A stretch of DNA of 64,000 nt from Comamonas testosteroni TK102 (lineage in GTDB: Bacteria; Pseudomonadota; Gammaproteobacteria; Burkholderiales; Burkholderiaceae_C), in assembly GCF_000739375.1 (NCBI RefSeq), contig NZ_CP006704.1, forward strand, positions 2,542,001-2,606,000, read 5' to 3'. The translations under genes and the position numbers were made by a program. The notes below the pieces were generated by a model that was given only the letters and a program-made list of their open reading frames with translations, made no database searches and was not told where the DNA came from. Positions 17,883-28,410 of the stretch are shown here, in pieces. Every line of letters begins with the position of its first letter. Position 1 is the first letter of the stretch.

Positions 17883-20110
17883 AGACCAGCGATACCGTAA
17901 CCACCGTCTCTGACGCCGCACCCAAGCTCACGGAGCCAACGCCGCATCTGATTACCGCCACTTCCGAGGTTTTGCCCGATCAAGTCAATGCGCTGGCGCG
18001 CGCCCGCGCCTTTGCCGAACCGCTGATTGCCGGCGAAGTTATGGAGACCGGTGAAAACACCCTGATCCACGCCGACGCCGTTGCCGCCATCCTCAAGAAA
18101 ATCGGTGGCTCGGAAACCATGCAGGCGGCCATTTATCTGGTGCACGCCAGCGTGCACCTGAACAAGCCGCAGGAAGTGATTGCCAAGGCGTTTGGCGATA
18201 ATTTTGCGACCCTGGCGGTCGAAACCATCAAGCTCATCCGCGTGCAACAGCAGGCGCGAGACGCCGAGTTGAGCAGCCAGCATGTCGATGGCGTGGCCAC
18301 GCAGACCGAGAACGTGCGCAAGATGCTGCTGGGCTTCTCGCGCGATCTGCGCGTGGTGCTGCTGCGCCTGGCGTCGCGCCTGCAGACGCTGCGCTACTAC
18401 GCGGCCGAGAAGAGTCCGGTCTCGCCCAGCATCGCGCGCGAAGCGCTGTATGTCTTTGCGCCGCTGGCCAACCGTCTGGGCATCTGGCAGATCAAATGGG
18501 AGCTCGAAGATCTGGCCTTCCGATTTCTGGAGCCCGATACCTACCGCCAGATAGCGCGTCTGCTCGACGAGAAGCGCGTCGAGCGCGAAGCCTATATGGA
18601 GCAGATGCGTGCGCGCCTCGAGGCCGACTTGCGCGCCCACAGCATCAGCGCCTCGGTGCAGGGGCGCCCCAAGCATATCTATAGCATCGTCAAGAAGATG
18701 CGCGGCAAGTCGCTGAGCTTCGACCAGCTGTTCGATATCCGTGCCATGCGCGTTATCGTGCCTACGGTCAAGGACTGCTATGCAGCCCTGTCCTGGGTGC
18801 ATGAGCAGTTCACGCCGCTGGAAAAGGAGTTTGACGACTACATCGCCAAACCCAAGCCCAATGGCTATCAGTCGCTGCACACGGTGGTGCGCGATGAAAC
18901 CGGCCGCACCATAGAGATCCAGATCCGTACCCAGGCCATGCACGACCATGCCGAACATGGCGTGGCTGCGCACTGGGCCTACAAGGAAGCCGGCACCAAG
19001 GGCTATGCGGGCGTGTCGGCGTCCAGCGAATATGACGCCAAGATTGCCGTGCTGCGCCAGTTGCTGGCCTGGGGCAGCGATCTGACGGGCTCGGCCCAGC
19101 GTGGCCTGTTCGAAGATCGCATCTATGTGCTGACTCCCGATGCGGCCGTGATCGAGCTGCCGCAAGGAGCCACGCCGGTGGACTTTGCCTACTCGGTGCA
19201 CACCAGCCTTGGTCATCGCTGCCGCGGCGCGCGTGTGGACGGAGCCATGGTGCCGCTGAACACCGCTCTGGAAAGCGGTCAGACCGTGGAGATCAACACC
19301 GCCAAGGAAGACCGGCCCTCGCGCGACTGGCTCAATGCCGACCTGGGATATCTGGTCAGCAACCGGGCCAAGGCCAAGGTGCGCGCCTGGTTCAATGCCC
19401 AGGCCACGCACGAAACCGTGTCGCGCGGCCGGGAGGCGGTTGAGAAACTGCTGCAGCGCGAGGGCAAGACGGCGATCAAGCTCGAAGAGCTGGCGGCGCA
19501 ACTGGGCTTCAAGTCTGCCGATGCACTCTTTGAAGTGGTGGGCAAGGACGAGTATTCGCTGCGCAATATCGAAGTAGTGCTGCGTCCCAGTGAAGAAACG
19601 CCAGAGGAAGACGCATTCACGCCGGTGCGCAAGGCGCGCGGCCATGACTCTTCGCGAGGCGGGGTGCTGGTGGTGGGCGTCGATTCGCTCATGACGCAGC
19701 TGGCCAAATGCTGCAAGCCAGCTCCTCCGGACGAGATCGGCGGCTTTGTGACCCGCGGCAAAGGCGTGAGCGTGCACCGCTGCGATTGCTCGAATTTCCG
19801 CGAGATGATGGCCAAGAGCCCCGAGCGGGTCATCGAGGTTGACTGGGGCACCCCCAAGAATGTGGACAAGGGCGGGCCGGTTTATCCCGTGGACGTCGCA
19901 GTCGAGGCAGCCGACCGTCAAGGCCTGCTGCGCGACATCTCGGACGTGTTTGCACGCGAGAAGACCAATGTCATCGGCGTACAGACCCAGTCCGTCAAGG
20001 GGACGGCGTGGATGACTTTCACCGTGGAAGTGGCCGACTCGGGCCGCCTCAACAAGGTGCTCGGCATCGTGGCCAGTGTCTCCGGCGTTCGCTCGGCCAG
20101 AAGGCGCTGA
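17879..20110 (+). CDS. relA: (p)ppGpp synthetase, RelA type
   Basis: 743-residue RSH-family alarmone synthetase. The N-terminal hydrolase domain is degenerate: the metal-binding HD motif is replaced (YLVHASVHL around residue 87), as in monofunctional RelA. The synthetase domain has the ATP-binding GRPKHIYSIVKKM and the acidic EFDDYIAKPKPNGYQS loop at about 316. That acidic EFDD form is typical of RelA rather than bifunctional SpoT. TGS (about 415-475), a conserved-cysteine region (QLAKCCKPAPPDEIGGFVT and a later C-D-C) and a C-terminal ACT domain follow. The ATG overlaps the upstream hydrolase stop. It is expected to act on ribosomes with uncharged tRNA. Confidence 0.95.
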   Translation: MKTSDTVTTVSDAAPKLTEPTPHLITATSEVLPDQVNALARARAFAEPLIAGEVMETGENTLIHADAVAAILKKIGGSETMQAAIYLVHASVHLNKPQEVIAKAFGDNFATLAVETIKLIRVQQQARDAELSSQHVDGVATQTENVRKMLLGFSRDLRVVLLRLASRLQTLRYYAAEKSPVSPSIAREALYVFAPLANRLGIWQIKWELEDLAFRFLEPDTYRQIARLLDEKRVEREAYMEQMRARLEADLRAHSISASVQGRPKHIYSIVKKMRGKSLSFDQLFDIRAMRVIVPTVKDCYAALSWVHEQFTPLEKEFDDYIAKPKPNGYQSLHTVVRDETGRTIEIQIRTQAMHDHAEHGVAAHWAYKEAGTKGYAGVSASSEYDAKIAVLRQLLAWGSDLTGSAQRGLFEDRIYVLTPDAAVIELPQGATPVDFAYSVHTSLGHRCRGARVDGAMVPLNTALESGQTVEINTAKEDRPSRDWLNADLGYLVSNRAKAKVRAWFNAQATHETVSRGREAVEKLLQREGKTAIKLEELAAQLGFKSADALFEVVGKDEYSLRNIEVVLRPSEETPEEDAFTPVRKARGHDSSRGGVLVVGVDSLMTQLAKCCKPAPPDEIGGFVTRGKGVSVHRCDCSNFREMMAKSPERVIEVDWGTPKNVDKGGPVYPVDVAVEAADRQGLLRDISDVFAREKTNVIGVQTQSVKGTAWMTFTVEVADSGRLNKVLGIVASVSGVRSARRR

Positions 20111-20215
20111 TGTAAGTCCCAATTGCAGCTGGCTGCGCTCGATGACAAGAAAATGTTAGCTCTCAAAAAATGAGTGAAAAACCCGTGCTACAATTGCTTC
20201 ATCGAACAGAACAAC

Positions 20216-20292
20216 AGGCGCGTAGCTCAGCTGGTTAGAGCACCACCTTGACATGGTGGGGGTCGTTGGTTCGAGTCCAATCGCGCCTACCA
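20216..20292 (+). tRNA. tRNA-Val (anticodon GAC)
   Basis: A 77-base cloverleaf with encoded CCA. Acceptor stem AGGCGCG pairs with CGCGCCT, the D-arm has AGCTGGTTAGA, and the anticodon loop TTGACAT on a CCACC/GGTGG stem gives anticodon GAC. The T-arm is GTTGG-TTCGAGT-CCAAT. The gene stands alone about 105 bases after relA and is followed by a terminator. Confidence 0.96.
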
Positions 20293-20321
20293 AATGTGCA
20301 GATAAAACCAGAGTCTGCAGC

Positions 20322-20352
20322 AAAAAATGCCCGCTGAAAAGCGGGCATTTTT
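20322..20352 (+). terminator. intrinsic terminator after tRNA-Val
   Basis: Perfect stem ATGCCCGCT / AGCGGGCAT with a short GAAA-type loop, flanked by A-run and T-run. About 30 bases after the tRNA CCA end. Confidence 0.9.
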
Positions 20353-20633
20353 GTTTCCGGGATTCGGCTGGGTACGGAGCAGGTGCGCAATGCCTCCGGA
20401 CATCGGCCTCGAACGTCAACATCCCGAACGGCATCCAAGACACAGGGCCGTCTGTCGCATCCCGTTTATTGAAGCGCGCGGTGGAGCAGTGAAGCAGGCC
20501 TTGCCTGGGCTGTTGCGCGGCGCTGGCTTTTGGTGAAAGACATTGCCGTCATGCAGCTGCTCCTGACTGCAAAGCAGGCGGGTCAGGGTAAAGCCAGCTT
20601 ATCCCGACAAGTGCCTTCGAATATGATTTTTGA

Positions 20634-21566
20634 ATGCGCTACGAGCTGACCGATCTCCGCCTGTTTCTTGAAATTGCCCAGGCAGGCAGCCTGACCGCGG
20701 GGGCATCGGCGGTGTTCATCACCCCGTCTGCTGCAAGTTACCGGCTCAAGAATCTGGAGCAGGCAATGGGCACGATTCTGTTCGAGCGCACTCCCAGGGG
20801 AATGGAGCTGTCACCTGCCGGCGACGCTGTGCTGACGCATGTGCGAGAGATCTTTGAAGGTATAGAGCGCATGCAGGGCGATGTGAGCCGCTTTATCTCC
20901 GGTATCAAGGGACATGTGCGCCTGGTGGCCAACAGCAGCTCTCTCAACGGCTTTATCACCCATACCCTGGGACGCTTTCTTGTGGCCTACCCAGGTATCG
21001 ATGCCGAAGTGGACGAACGTCAGAGCGAGACGATTCCATCGGCGGTGCTGGCGCGCGAGGCCGACATCGGTATTTTCGCGGGTGAAACGGATGTCGAGGG
21101 CTTGAACATCTATCCGTACGCGGTGGACCGCCTGGTGATAGTCACGCCGAGAGATCATCTGCTCGCGTCGCAGCACAGCATTCGTCTGGCTGCAGCCTTG
21201 GACTTCGATTTTGTCTGCACGAGCAGAGCCAGCAGCAACTACCTGTTCTTGCGGGACACGGCCACCAAATACGGGCGGTCGGTGAGAGCCAGATTGCATA
21301 CCCATGGTTTTGAGTCAGTGCTGTCTCTGGTGGCTTCCGGAGTGGGTGTGGCCATGGTTCCGACCAGCGTGCTGGCGAATCGGCAGCAGGCCAAGCTTCT
21401 GGCCGTCATCGAGCTGGACGAACCCTGGGCTTTGCGCAGGCTGAATCTGGCGATTCGCAAAGATGCTCGTTTTCCCAACTTCATCACCGCCTGCATGAAT
21501 TTCCTTCTGGAAGATCCCCTGGTCGCCGCGACACGAGTGCAGTTGCCGATCCCTGCCATGGAATAG
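20634..21566 (+). CDS. LysR-type transcriptional regulator of the CoA-ester cluster
   Basis: 310 residues. The N-terminal winged helix-turn-helix reads LRLFLEIAQAGSLTAGAS followed by ITPSAASYRLKNLEQAMG, then LFERTPRGMELSPAG, the standard LysR layout. An effector domain with a periplasmic-binding fold follows (from about residue 90). It is the first gene of a rightward series and lies about 165 bases before a Bug receptor gene, in the same direction rather than divergent. It probably controls the downstream catabolic genes in response to their substrate or a CoA-ester intermediate, by analogy with other LysR-led clusters. Effector unknown. Confidence 0.9.
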   Translation: MRYELTDLRLFLEIAQAGSLTAGASAVFITPSAASYRLKNLEQAMGTILFERTPRGMELSPAGDAVLTHVREIFEGIERMQGDVSRFISGIKGHVRLVANSSSLNGFITHTLGRFLVAYPGIDAEVDERQSETIPSAVLAREADIGIFAGETDVEGLNIYPYAVDRLVIVTPRDHLLASQHSIRLAAALDFDFVCTSRASSNYLFLRDTATKYGRSVRARLHTHGFESVLSLVASGVGVAMVPTSVLANRQQAKLLAVIELDEPWALRRLNLAIRKDARFPNFITACMNFLLEDPLVAATRVQLPIPAME

Positions 21567-21731
21567 TCGCCTTCACGGCTCTGGGGGCGTGAACAATCCA
21601 TTTGCCCCGAGTCTCCTATCAAATTCTCAAACAGGGCGTTCGAATCTTTCTGATTGAGCTGTCAGGTAGCGATTCATACACTGAATCAGCGCTGAAAAGC
21701 GTTGCTAACTACAGATTGGAAGGAGACACGG

Positions 21732-22733
21732 ATGGCGATTTCACCCCTGGGCAAGGGCTGCCCAATTGCTTATGCCCTGGTGTTGGGATGGGCGGCTGTT
21801 TCGGCTTCGACAGGTGTTGCATTGGCGCAATCTCGCACCTATCCGAGCAAGCCTGTCACGATCGTCGTTGCATTTCCTCCGGGTGGAATGACAGATATCG
21901 TCAGCCGTGCGTTGGCCAAAGAACTGTCGGAGAACCTCAAACAGCCTTTTGTGATCGAGAACCGCGCTGGCGTGGCTGGTCAAGTGGGAACCGAATATGT
22001 CGCCAAGCAAGCGCCAGACGGCTACACCTTGCTGGTGGGCGCTACGGGCTATGTGATTGCTCCAGCCATGAAAAAGGTGGGATATGACCCCCTCAAGAGT
22101 CTGGAGCCGGTGGCCGTCCTGGCCAGGTCGCCCAATCTGATCGTGGTGAATCCGAAGGTTCCGGCCAAGACACTTCCCGAGTTTCTGGACTGGGCCAAGA
22201 CGCAGGGCTCGATTCCCTATGGAACGGCAGGCGCGGCAGGCTCCACGCATCTGGGCGGAGAGTGGCTGGGCAAGGTCACCGGATATCCATTCGTGCATGT
22301 CCCCTACAAAGGGGCTGCGCCTGCGACCAATGACGCCGTCGCAGGGCAGATTCCCATGGCCGTCCAGGACTCGATGAGCGTTTCAGCGTTCATCACATCC
22401 GGGCGTCTGCGTCCCATCGCCAATATGGCGTCCGAACGCAGCAAGCTGTTCCCTGAGTTGCCGACGATGCAGGAGAGTGGGTTCAAGGGCTTTGATGTGT
22501 ACACATGGCTGGGCTTGTATGCCCCGGCCGGAACGCCTGCTTCCGTCGTGACGATGCTGAACAAGGAGATCGGCACCATCATGAATTCTCCTGAAATGGT
22601 CGAGCGTCTGCGTTTGCAGTACAGCGAACCTCTGGGCGTGATGGATGTCGCCCGAACCCGCAGGTTCGTCGAAGCCGAGGTGAACAAGTGGAAGCGTGTG
22701 GTGCAGGAAACCGGTGTGAAGTCCGATGACTGA
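21732..22733 (+). CDS. Bug-type (tripartite tricarboxylate) periplasmic solute receptor
   Basis: 333-residue exported binding protein. Signal peptide ends near GVALAQSRTYP. Hallmarks are TIVVAFPPGGMTDIVSRAL, VIENRAGVAGQVG, DGYTLLVG and HVPYKGAAPATNDAVAGQ. The start ATG at 21732 has AAGGAGA upstream. It leads the acyl-CoA catabolic genes; its stop overlaps the start of the DUF35 gene by eight bases, so it belongs to the same operon. It likely recognises the acid that the cluster degrades. No TctAB membrane subunits are encoded nearby. Confidence 0.93.
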   Translation: MAISPLGKGCPIAYALVLGWAAVSASTGVALAQSRTYPSKPVTIVVAFPPGGMTDIVSRALAKELSENLKQPFVIENRAGVAGQVGTEYVAKQAPDGYTLLVGATGYVIAPAMKKVGYDPLKSLEPVAVLARSPNLIVVNPKVPAKTLPEFLDWAKTQGSIPYGTAGAAGSTHLGGEWLGKVTGYPFVHVPYKGAAPATNDAVAGQIPMAVQDSMSVSAFITSGRLRPIANMASERSKLFPELPTMQESGFKGFDVYTWLGLYAPAGTPASVVTMLNKEIGTIMNSPEMVERLRLQYSEPLGVMDVARTRRFVEAEVNKWKRVVQETGVKSDD

Positions 22734-23145
22734 GGTCGATGCAAGCAAGATGGGCGGGCGTCAGTCTGCTTCGGTGGCTGCCTGCGACAAGCGGTATTTC
22801 GATGCCTTGGCCGATGGCCGCTTCGAGGTTCCTCAATGTCGCGAATGTGGACGGTTCCACTTCTTTCCCCGCGTTTGCTGTCCCCACTGCGGCTCGCAGG
22901 CCATCGACTGGGTGAGGGCTTCGGGAAGGGCAGTCGTGTATTCGGTGACGATTGTCCGCGCGCGCGAAGGAGCGGATTACACCGTGGTGCTGGTGACTCT
23001 CGAAGAAGGTCCCAGGCTCATGAGCCGTGTGGTCGACATCCCCGTCGATGAGGTGCGTATCGGTATGCCTGTTCGGGCCCGCATCGACATGGTGGAAGAA
23101 AGCCCTTTGCTGGTATTCGTCGCGGCACCGGGAGGGCAGGAATGA
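22726..23145 (+). CDS. DUF35 OB-fold/zinc-ribbon protein, partner of the thiolase-like protein
   Basis: 139 residues. An N-terminal helix (DKRYFDALADGRFEVPQC) leads to a rubredoxin-like zinc ribbon with CRECG and CPHCG (near residues 38-58), followed by an OB-fold (GRAVVYSVTIVRA ... LMSRVVDIPVDEVRIGMPV). DUF35 proteins bind thiolase-superfamily partners and channel or anchor CoA substrates. The best known case is the steroid side-chain aldolase Ltp2, which needs its DUF35 partner. Gene overlaps on both sides (eight bases with the receptor gene, four with the thiolase-like gene) support a physical complex with the next product. Confidence 0.9.
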   Translation: MTEVDASKMGGRQSASVAACDKRYFDALADGRFEVPQCRECGRFHFFPRVCCPHCGSQAIDWVRASGRAVVYSVTIVRAREGADYTVVLVTLEEGPRLMSRVVDIPVDEVRIGMPVRARIDMVEESPLLVFVAAPGGQE

Positions 23146-24305
23146 ATACAGCATCTCCTAGAGGCTCCATCGCCATCCTCGGTACCGGCCTGGCCGGCAT
23201 GGGGCATGCGGGTGGTGCCACGGAGCAGGAAATCATCGCACAGGCATCCTGCATGGCGATCGAGCGCAGCGGCCTGCGCAAATCCGATATCGACGGCATC
23301 ATCACTTCCAGTCTCACCTCGCCCTGGTGGGTGATGCGCATGGCGGAGTACATGGGCATTCGTCCTCGGTTTTCCGACAGCACCATGTTTGGTGGCTCGG
23401 CCTTTATCGCAGACCTGAAGATCGCACAAATGGCGATCGATGCGGGGGAGTGCGAGAACGTGCTGATCTGCTACGGAAGCACGCCCCGCAGCGCGCCCAG
23501 TAGCTCTCGCGTCAATCAGATGCGCGCCGAGCTGGACCCCCAGCCCTACGAGCATCCCTACAAGGCCTTCAATCCGGTGTCCAGCTACTCGCTGGCGGCG
23601 GCTCGCCATATGTATGAGTACGGCACGACACGCAAGCAACTGGCAGCAGTGGCTGTGGCTGCGCGCAAATGGGCACAACTCAATCCGGATGCGTTTTCCA
23701 GGAAAACCTTGACGGTCGATGAGGTGATCAACTCCAGGATGATCTCGGACCCGTTGACCGTGCTCGATTGTTGCCTGGTTACGGACGGTGCGGGCGCGAT
23801 CGTTGTCAGCTCCTCCCAGCGAGCCAGGAGTCTGCATGACAAGCCCATCTATGTACTGGGGAGCGGCTATGCCCACTGGCATCGTCAGATCTCGTGCATG
23901 GAAGACCTGACTGCGACACCTGCAGTGGAGTCGGGTCGCAAGGCGTTTGCCCAAGCCGGGCTTGCACCGGCCGACGTGGATGTGGTGCAGCTATACGACG
24001 CCTTCACCATCAACCCCATTCTGTTTCTCGAAGACCTGGGCTTTTGCAGCAAGGGCGAGGGCGGAGCTTTCATCGAGGGAGGGCGGATCGAGCCGGGCGG
24101 TGCCTTTCCCATGAACACCAATGGCGGAGGTCTGTCGTGCGTGCATCCGGGCATGTACAGCATTTTCCTGGTCATCGAGGCCGTGACGCAACTGCGTGCA
24201 GAAGCAGATCTGCGTCAGGTGCAGGGTGCAGAAATTGCGCTGGTGCATGGCAACGGAGGCGTGCTCTCCAGTCAGGCCACAGCCATCCTGTCGTCGGTGC
24301 TGTAG
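23142..24305 (+). CDS. thiolase-superfamily protein lacking the nucleophilic cysteine (thiolase or aldolase-like)
   Basis: 387 residues with the SCP2/nondecarboxylating thiolase fold: ILGTGLAGMGHAGG at the N-terminus, DGIITSSLTS, and the C-terminal QLYDAFTINPILFLEDLGFC and ALVHGNGGVLSSQA. At the position where thiolases have Cys in C-x-S/T-G, this protein reads TMFGGSAF, with Met82 in place of the nucleophile. The C-terminal HGNGG provides a conserved His. Loss of the Cys together with a DUF35 partner resembles Ltp2-type retro-aldolases more than true thiolases, so the reaction may be carbon-carbon cleavage of a beta-hydroxyacyl-CoA or a different acyl-CoA step. It is in the operon between DUF35 and CoA-transferase genes. 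Confidence 0.8.
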   Translation: MNTASPRGSIAILGTGLAGMGHAGGATEQEIIAQASCMAIERSGLRKSDIDGIITSSLTSPWWVMRMAEYMGIRPRFSDSTMFGGSAFIADLKIAQMAIDAGECENVLICYGSTPRSAPSSSRVNQMRAELDPQPYEHPYKAFNPVSSYSLAAARHMYEYGTTRKQLAAVAVAARKWAQLNPDAFSRKTLTVDEVINSRMISDPLTVLDCCLVTDGAGAIVVSSSQRARSLHDKPIYVLGSGYAHWHRQISCMEDLTATPAVESGRKAFAQAGLAPADVDVVQLYDAFTINPILFLEDLGFCSKGEGGAFIEGGRIEPGGAFPMNTNGGGLSCVHPGMYSIFLVIEAVTQLRAEADLRQVQGAEIALVHGNGGVLSSQATAILSSVL

Positions 24306-24318
24306 AAGGGAGAAGAAA

Positions 24319-25005
24319 ATGATCAACAAGATTCTCGATTCGGCTGCAGAGGCGGTGGCCGACATCGCAGACGGATCCTGCATTCTGGTCAGCGGGTTTG
24401 GACTGGCCGGCCAGCCCGGTGAGCTGCTGGATGCTCTTTATGCACAGGGCGCGAGTGAGCTGACGGTGGTCTGCAACAACAGCGGCAGCCGGGATATCGG
24501 TCCTGCTCGGCTGATTCGCGCCGGCAGAGTACGCAAGCTGCTTGCCTCCTATCCACGTGGTGCCGAATCAGATGCCTTCGAGAGCGCTTATGCCCAGGGG
24601 CGCATCGAGTATGAATGCATCCCCCAGGGGACGCTGGCTGAGCGTCTGCGCGCCGCAGGTGCCGGATTGGGCGGATTTCTGACACCCACAGGATACGGAA
24701 CAGAGCTGGCTGCGGGCAAGGAGACGCGTGTCATCGACGGCGTCGGCTATGTTTTCGAGCAACCTTTGCATGGCGACTATGCGTTGGTGCAGGCGCATGT
24801 GGCCGACCGTTGGGGCAATCTGCTTTATCGCAAGGCGGCTCGCAATTTCGGTCCGATCATGTGCATGGCGGCGAAGGTTTCGATTGTGCAGGTAGCAGAG
24901 GTTGCGACGCTTGGAGAGCTGAATCCAGAGAGCATTGTCACTCCCGGAATTTTCGTGCAGCGCGTGGTCGTGAATGCCGCCGCTGCTCAGGAGCGGCGCG
25001 CATGA
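24319..25005 (+). CDS. 3-oxoacid CoA-transferase, subunit A
   Basis: 228 residues. The family glycine motif is VSGFGLAGQPGELLDAL, followed by VVCNNSG, the PQGTLAERLRAAGAG loop and FLTPTGYGT, all typical of alpha subunits of class I CoA-transferases (ScoA, PcaI). Together with subunit B it should move CoA from succinyl-CoA or acetyl-CoA to a 3-oxoacid or similar acid. The ATG at 24319 has AAGGGAGAAG upstream. Its stop overlaps the start of the B subunit (ATGA), as expected for a heteromer. Which acid is activated is not predictable; 3-oxoadipate-like and acetoacetate transferases both look like this. Confidence 0.93.
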   Translation: MINKILDSAAEAVADIADGSCILVSGFGLAGQPGELLDALYAQGASELTVVCNNSGSRDIGPARLIRAGRVRKLLASYPRGAESDAFESAYAQGRIEYECIPQGTLAERLRAAGAGLGGFLTPTGYGTELAAGKETRVIDGVGYVFEQPLHGDYALVQAHVADRWGNLLYRKAARNFGPIMCMAAKVSIVQVAEVATLGELNPESIVTPGIFVQRVVVNAAAAQERRA

Positions 25006-25661
25006 AGCAAGGAATGACACGCCGGCAGATGGCACAGCGTGTGGCCAGGGATATTCCTGCTGGTGCCTACGTCAATCTTGGAATTGGTCTGCCTGTCACC
25101 GTACTCGATCACTTCAAGCCGGAAGACGAAATCGTGGTGCACAGCGAGAACGGCATTCTTGGCATGCGTGCGCTGCTCGAAGGCGAGGCGGCAGATCCGG
25201 ACATGTCTAACGCCGCCAAACTGCCTGTGAATATTCGCGCTGGTGGCAGCTTTTTCCATCATGCAGATTCCTTTGCCATGATGCGTGGCGGGCATCTGGA
25301 CTTCTGCATTCTGGGTGGCTACGAGGTCTCGGAACACGGTGATCTCGCCAACTGGTCTTTGGGGCAGAAGAACGTGGCGACCGCAGTGGGCGGTGCAATG
25401 GATCTGGCGGTGGGGGCCAAGGCCGTCTACGTGCTCATGGAGCATGTCACGCGAGAGGGCAGGCCGCGCATTGTGAGCCAATGCAGCTTGCCCCTGACGG
25501 GGCGGCGTGTCGTCAAGCGTGTCTACACCGATCTGGCTGTCATCGATGTTCGGCCCCAGGGACTTGTTGTCATCGACATGCTGGAGGGGGTGGACGAACA
25601 GACCCTCGAAGCATGCACAGGGGCCGATTTGCGGTTCGAGCTGAAAAGGGCGCTGCCATGA
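25002..25661 (+). CDS. 3-oxoacid CoA-transferase, subunit B
   Basis: 219 residues. The N-terminus has YVNLGIGLPVTVLDHF, and the active-site motif HSENGILGM contains the catalytic glutamate that forms the enzyme-CoA thioester. GGHLDFCILGGYEVSEHGDLANW and the DLAVGAKAVYVLMEH strand complete the family pattern. Length is typical (ScoB/PcaJ about 215). It overlaps the A subunit gene and is followed by an 81-base gap before the bifunctional hydratase/dehydrogenase gene. Confidence 0.94.
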   Translation: MKQGMTRRQMAQRVARDIPAGAYVNLGIGLPVTVLDHFKPEDEIVVHSENGILGMRALLEGEAADPDMSNAAKLPVNIRAGGSFFHHADSFAMMRGGHLDFCILGGYEVSEHGDLANWSLGQKNVATAVGGAMDLAVGAKAVYVLMEHVTREGRPRIVSQCSLPLTGRRVVKRVYTDLAVIDVRPQGLVVIDMLEGVDEQTLEACTGADLRFELKRALP

Positions 25662-25742
25662 TCGACTCCTCCGACAGCTTCGCACCGCTGAACCAATACC
25701 CGTCCGCGATCCGTCCGCTCGTGCAGCACTGAAACAAGATCC

Positions 25743-27859
<2,117 letters not shown>

Positions 27860-27863
<4 letters not shown>

Positions 27864-28273
27864 GCACCTCCGCTTTCGTACTTCCGCAGGGATTTGAGGA
27901 GCATGTGTCACCCAGCAGCTTCGTGCTTGCGCAAGGCCCCATGTACAAGAGGCAGCGAGAAGACGGATCGCGCATCCTAGGCGTGAGGGTGCGCGAGCAG
28001 CACCTCAATCTGCACGGCATCGCACATGGTGGCTTTGTGGCGACGGTGGTCGACAACGCCATTGGCTATAACGTGGCGACGGCACTTTCCGGCTCGATAG
28101 TGACGGCTCAAATGAACATCGACTACCTGTCTTGTGCACGCCTGGGAGACTGGATCGAGGCCGAGGTACTGATCACCCGCAGGGGCCGGCGTATGTGCTT
28201 TGCCGAGTGCACTTTGCGCAATGGCAACGCGTTGATGGCGCGAGCCAGCTGCATTCTCGTGCCCATCTCCTGA
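27860..28273 (+). CDS. PaaI-like hotdog-fold acyl-CoA thioesterase
   Basis: 137 residues with a single hotdog domain. The helix signature is HLNLHGIAHGGFVATVVDNAIGY, in which HGG-x-x-x-x-x-x-D is the PaaI-type active site. The strand TAQMNIDYLSCARLGDWIEAE follows. Such enzymes hydrolyse aromatic or branched acyl-CoAs and relieve CoA trapping in catabolic pathways. The ATG overlaps the upstream dehydrogenase stop. It is the fifth enzyme gene of the operon, and its presence suggests that an intermediate may stall as a CoA ester. Confidence 0.88.
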
Positions 28274-28410
28274 GGCGCTGGGGCCACGCCCATTTCAGGC
28301 ATGTCGTCAGTCCGGAAGAGCGTCCTAATTCCGCGAACTCCGAATGCAAAAATGGCCAATTGACCCTGGGCAAGCCCGCTCCAAGAATACAGAAAAATTT
28401 TGGAGATGTG

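Noticed and set aside
17633..20122. 829-residue open frame on the minus strand
   Set aside because: Antisense to relA; low-complexity His/Gln-rich product with no family pattern.
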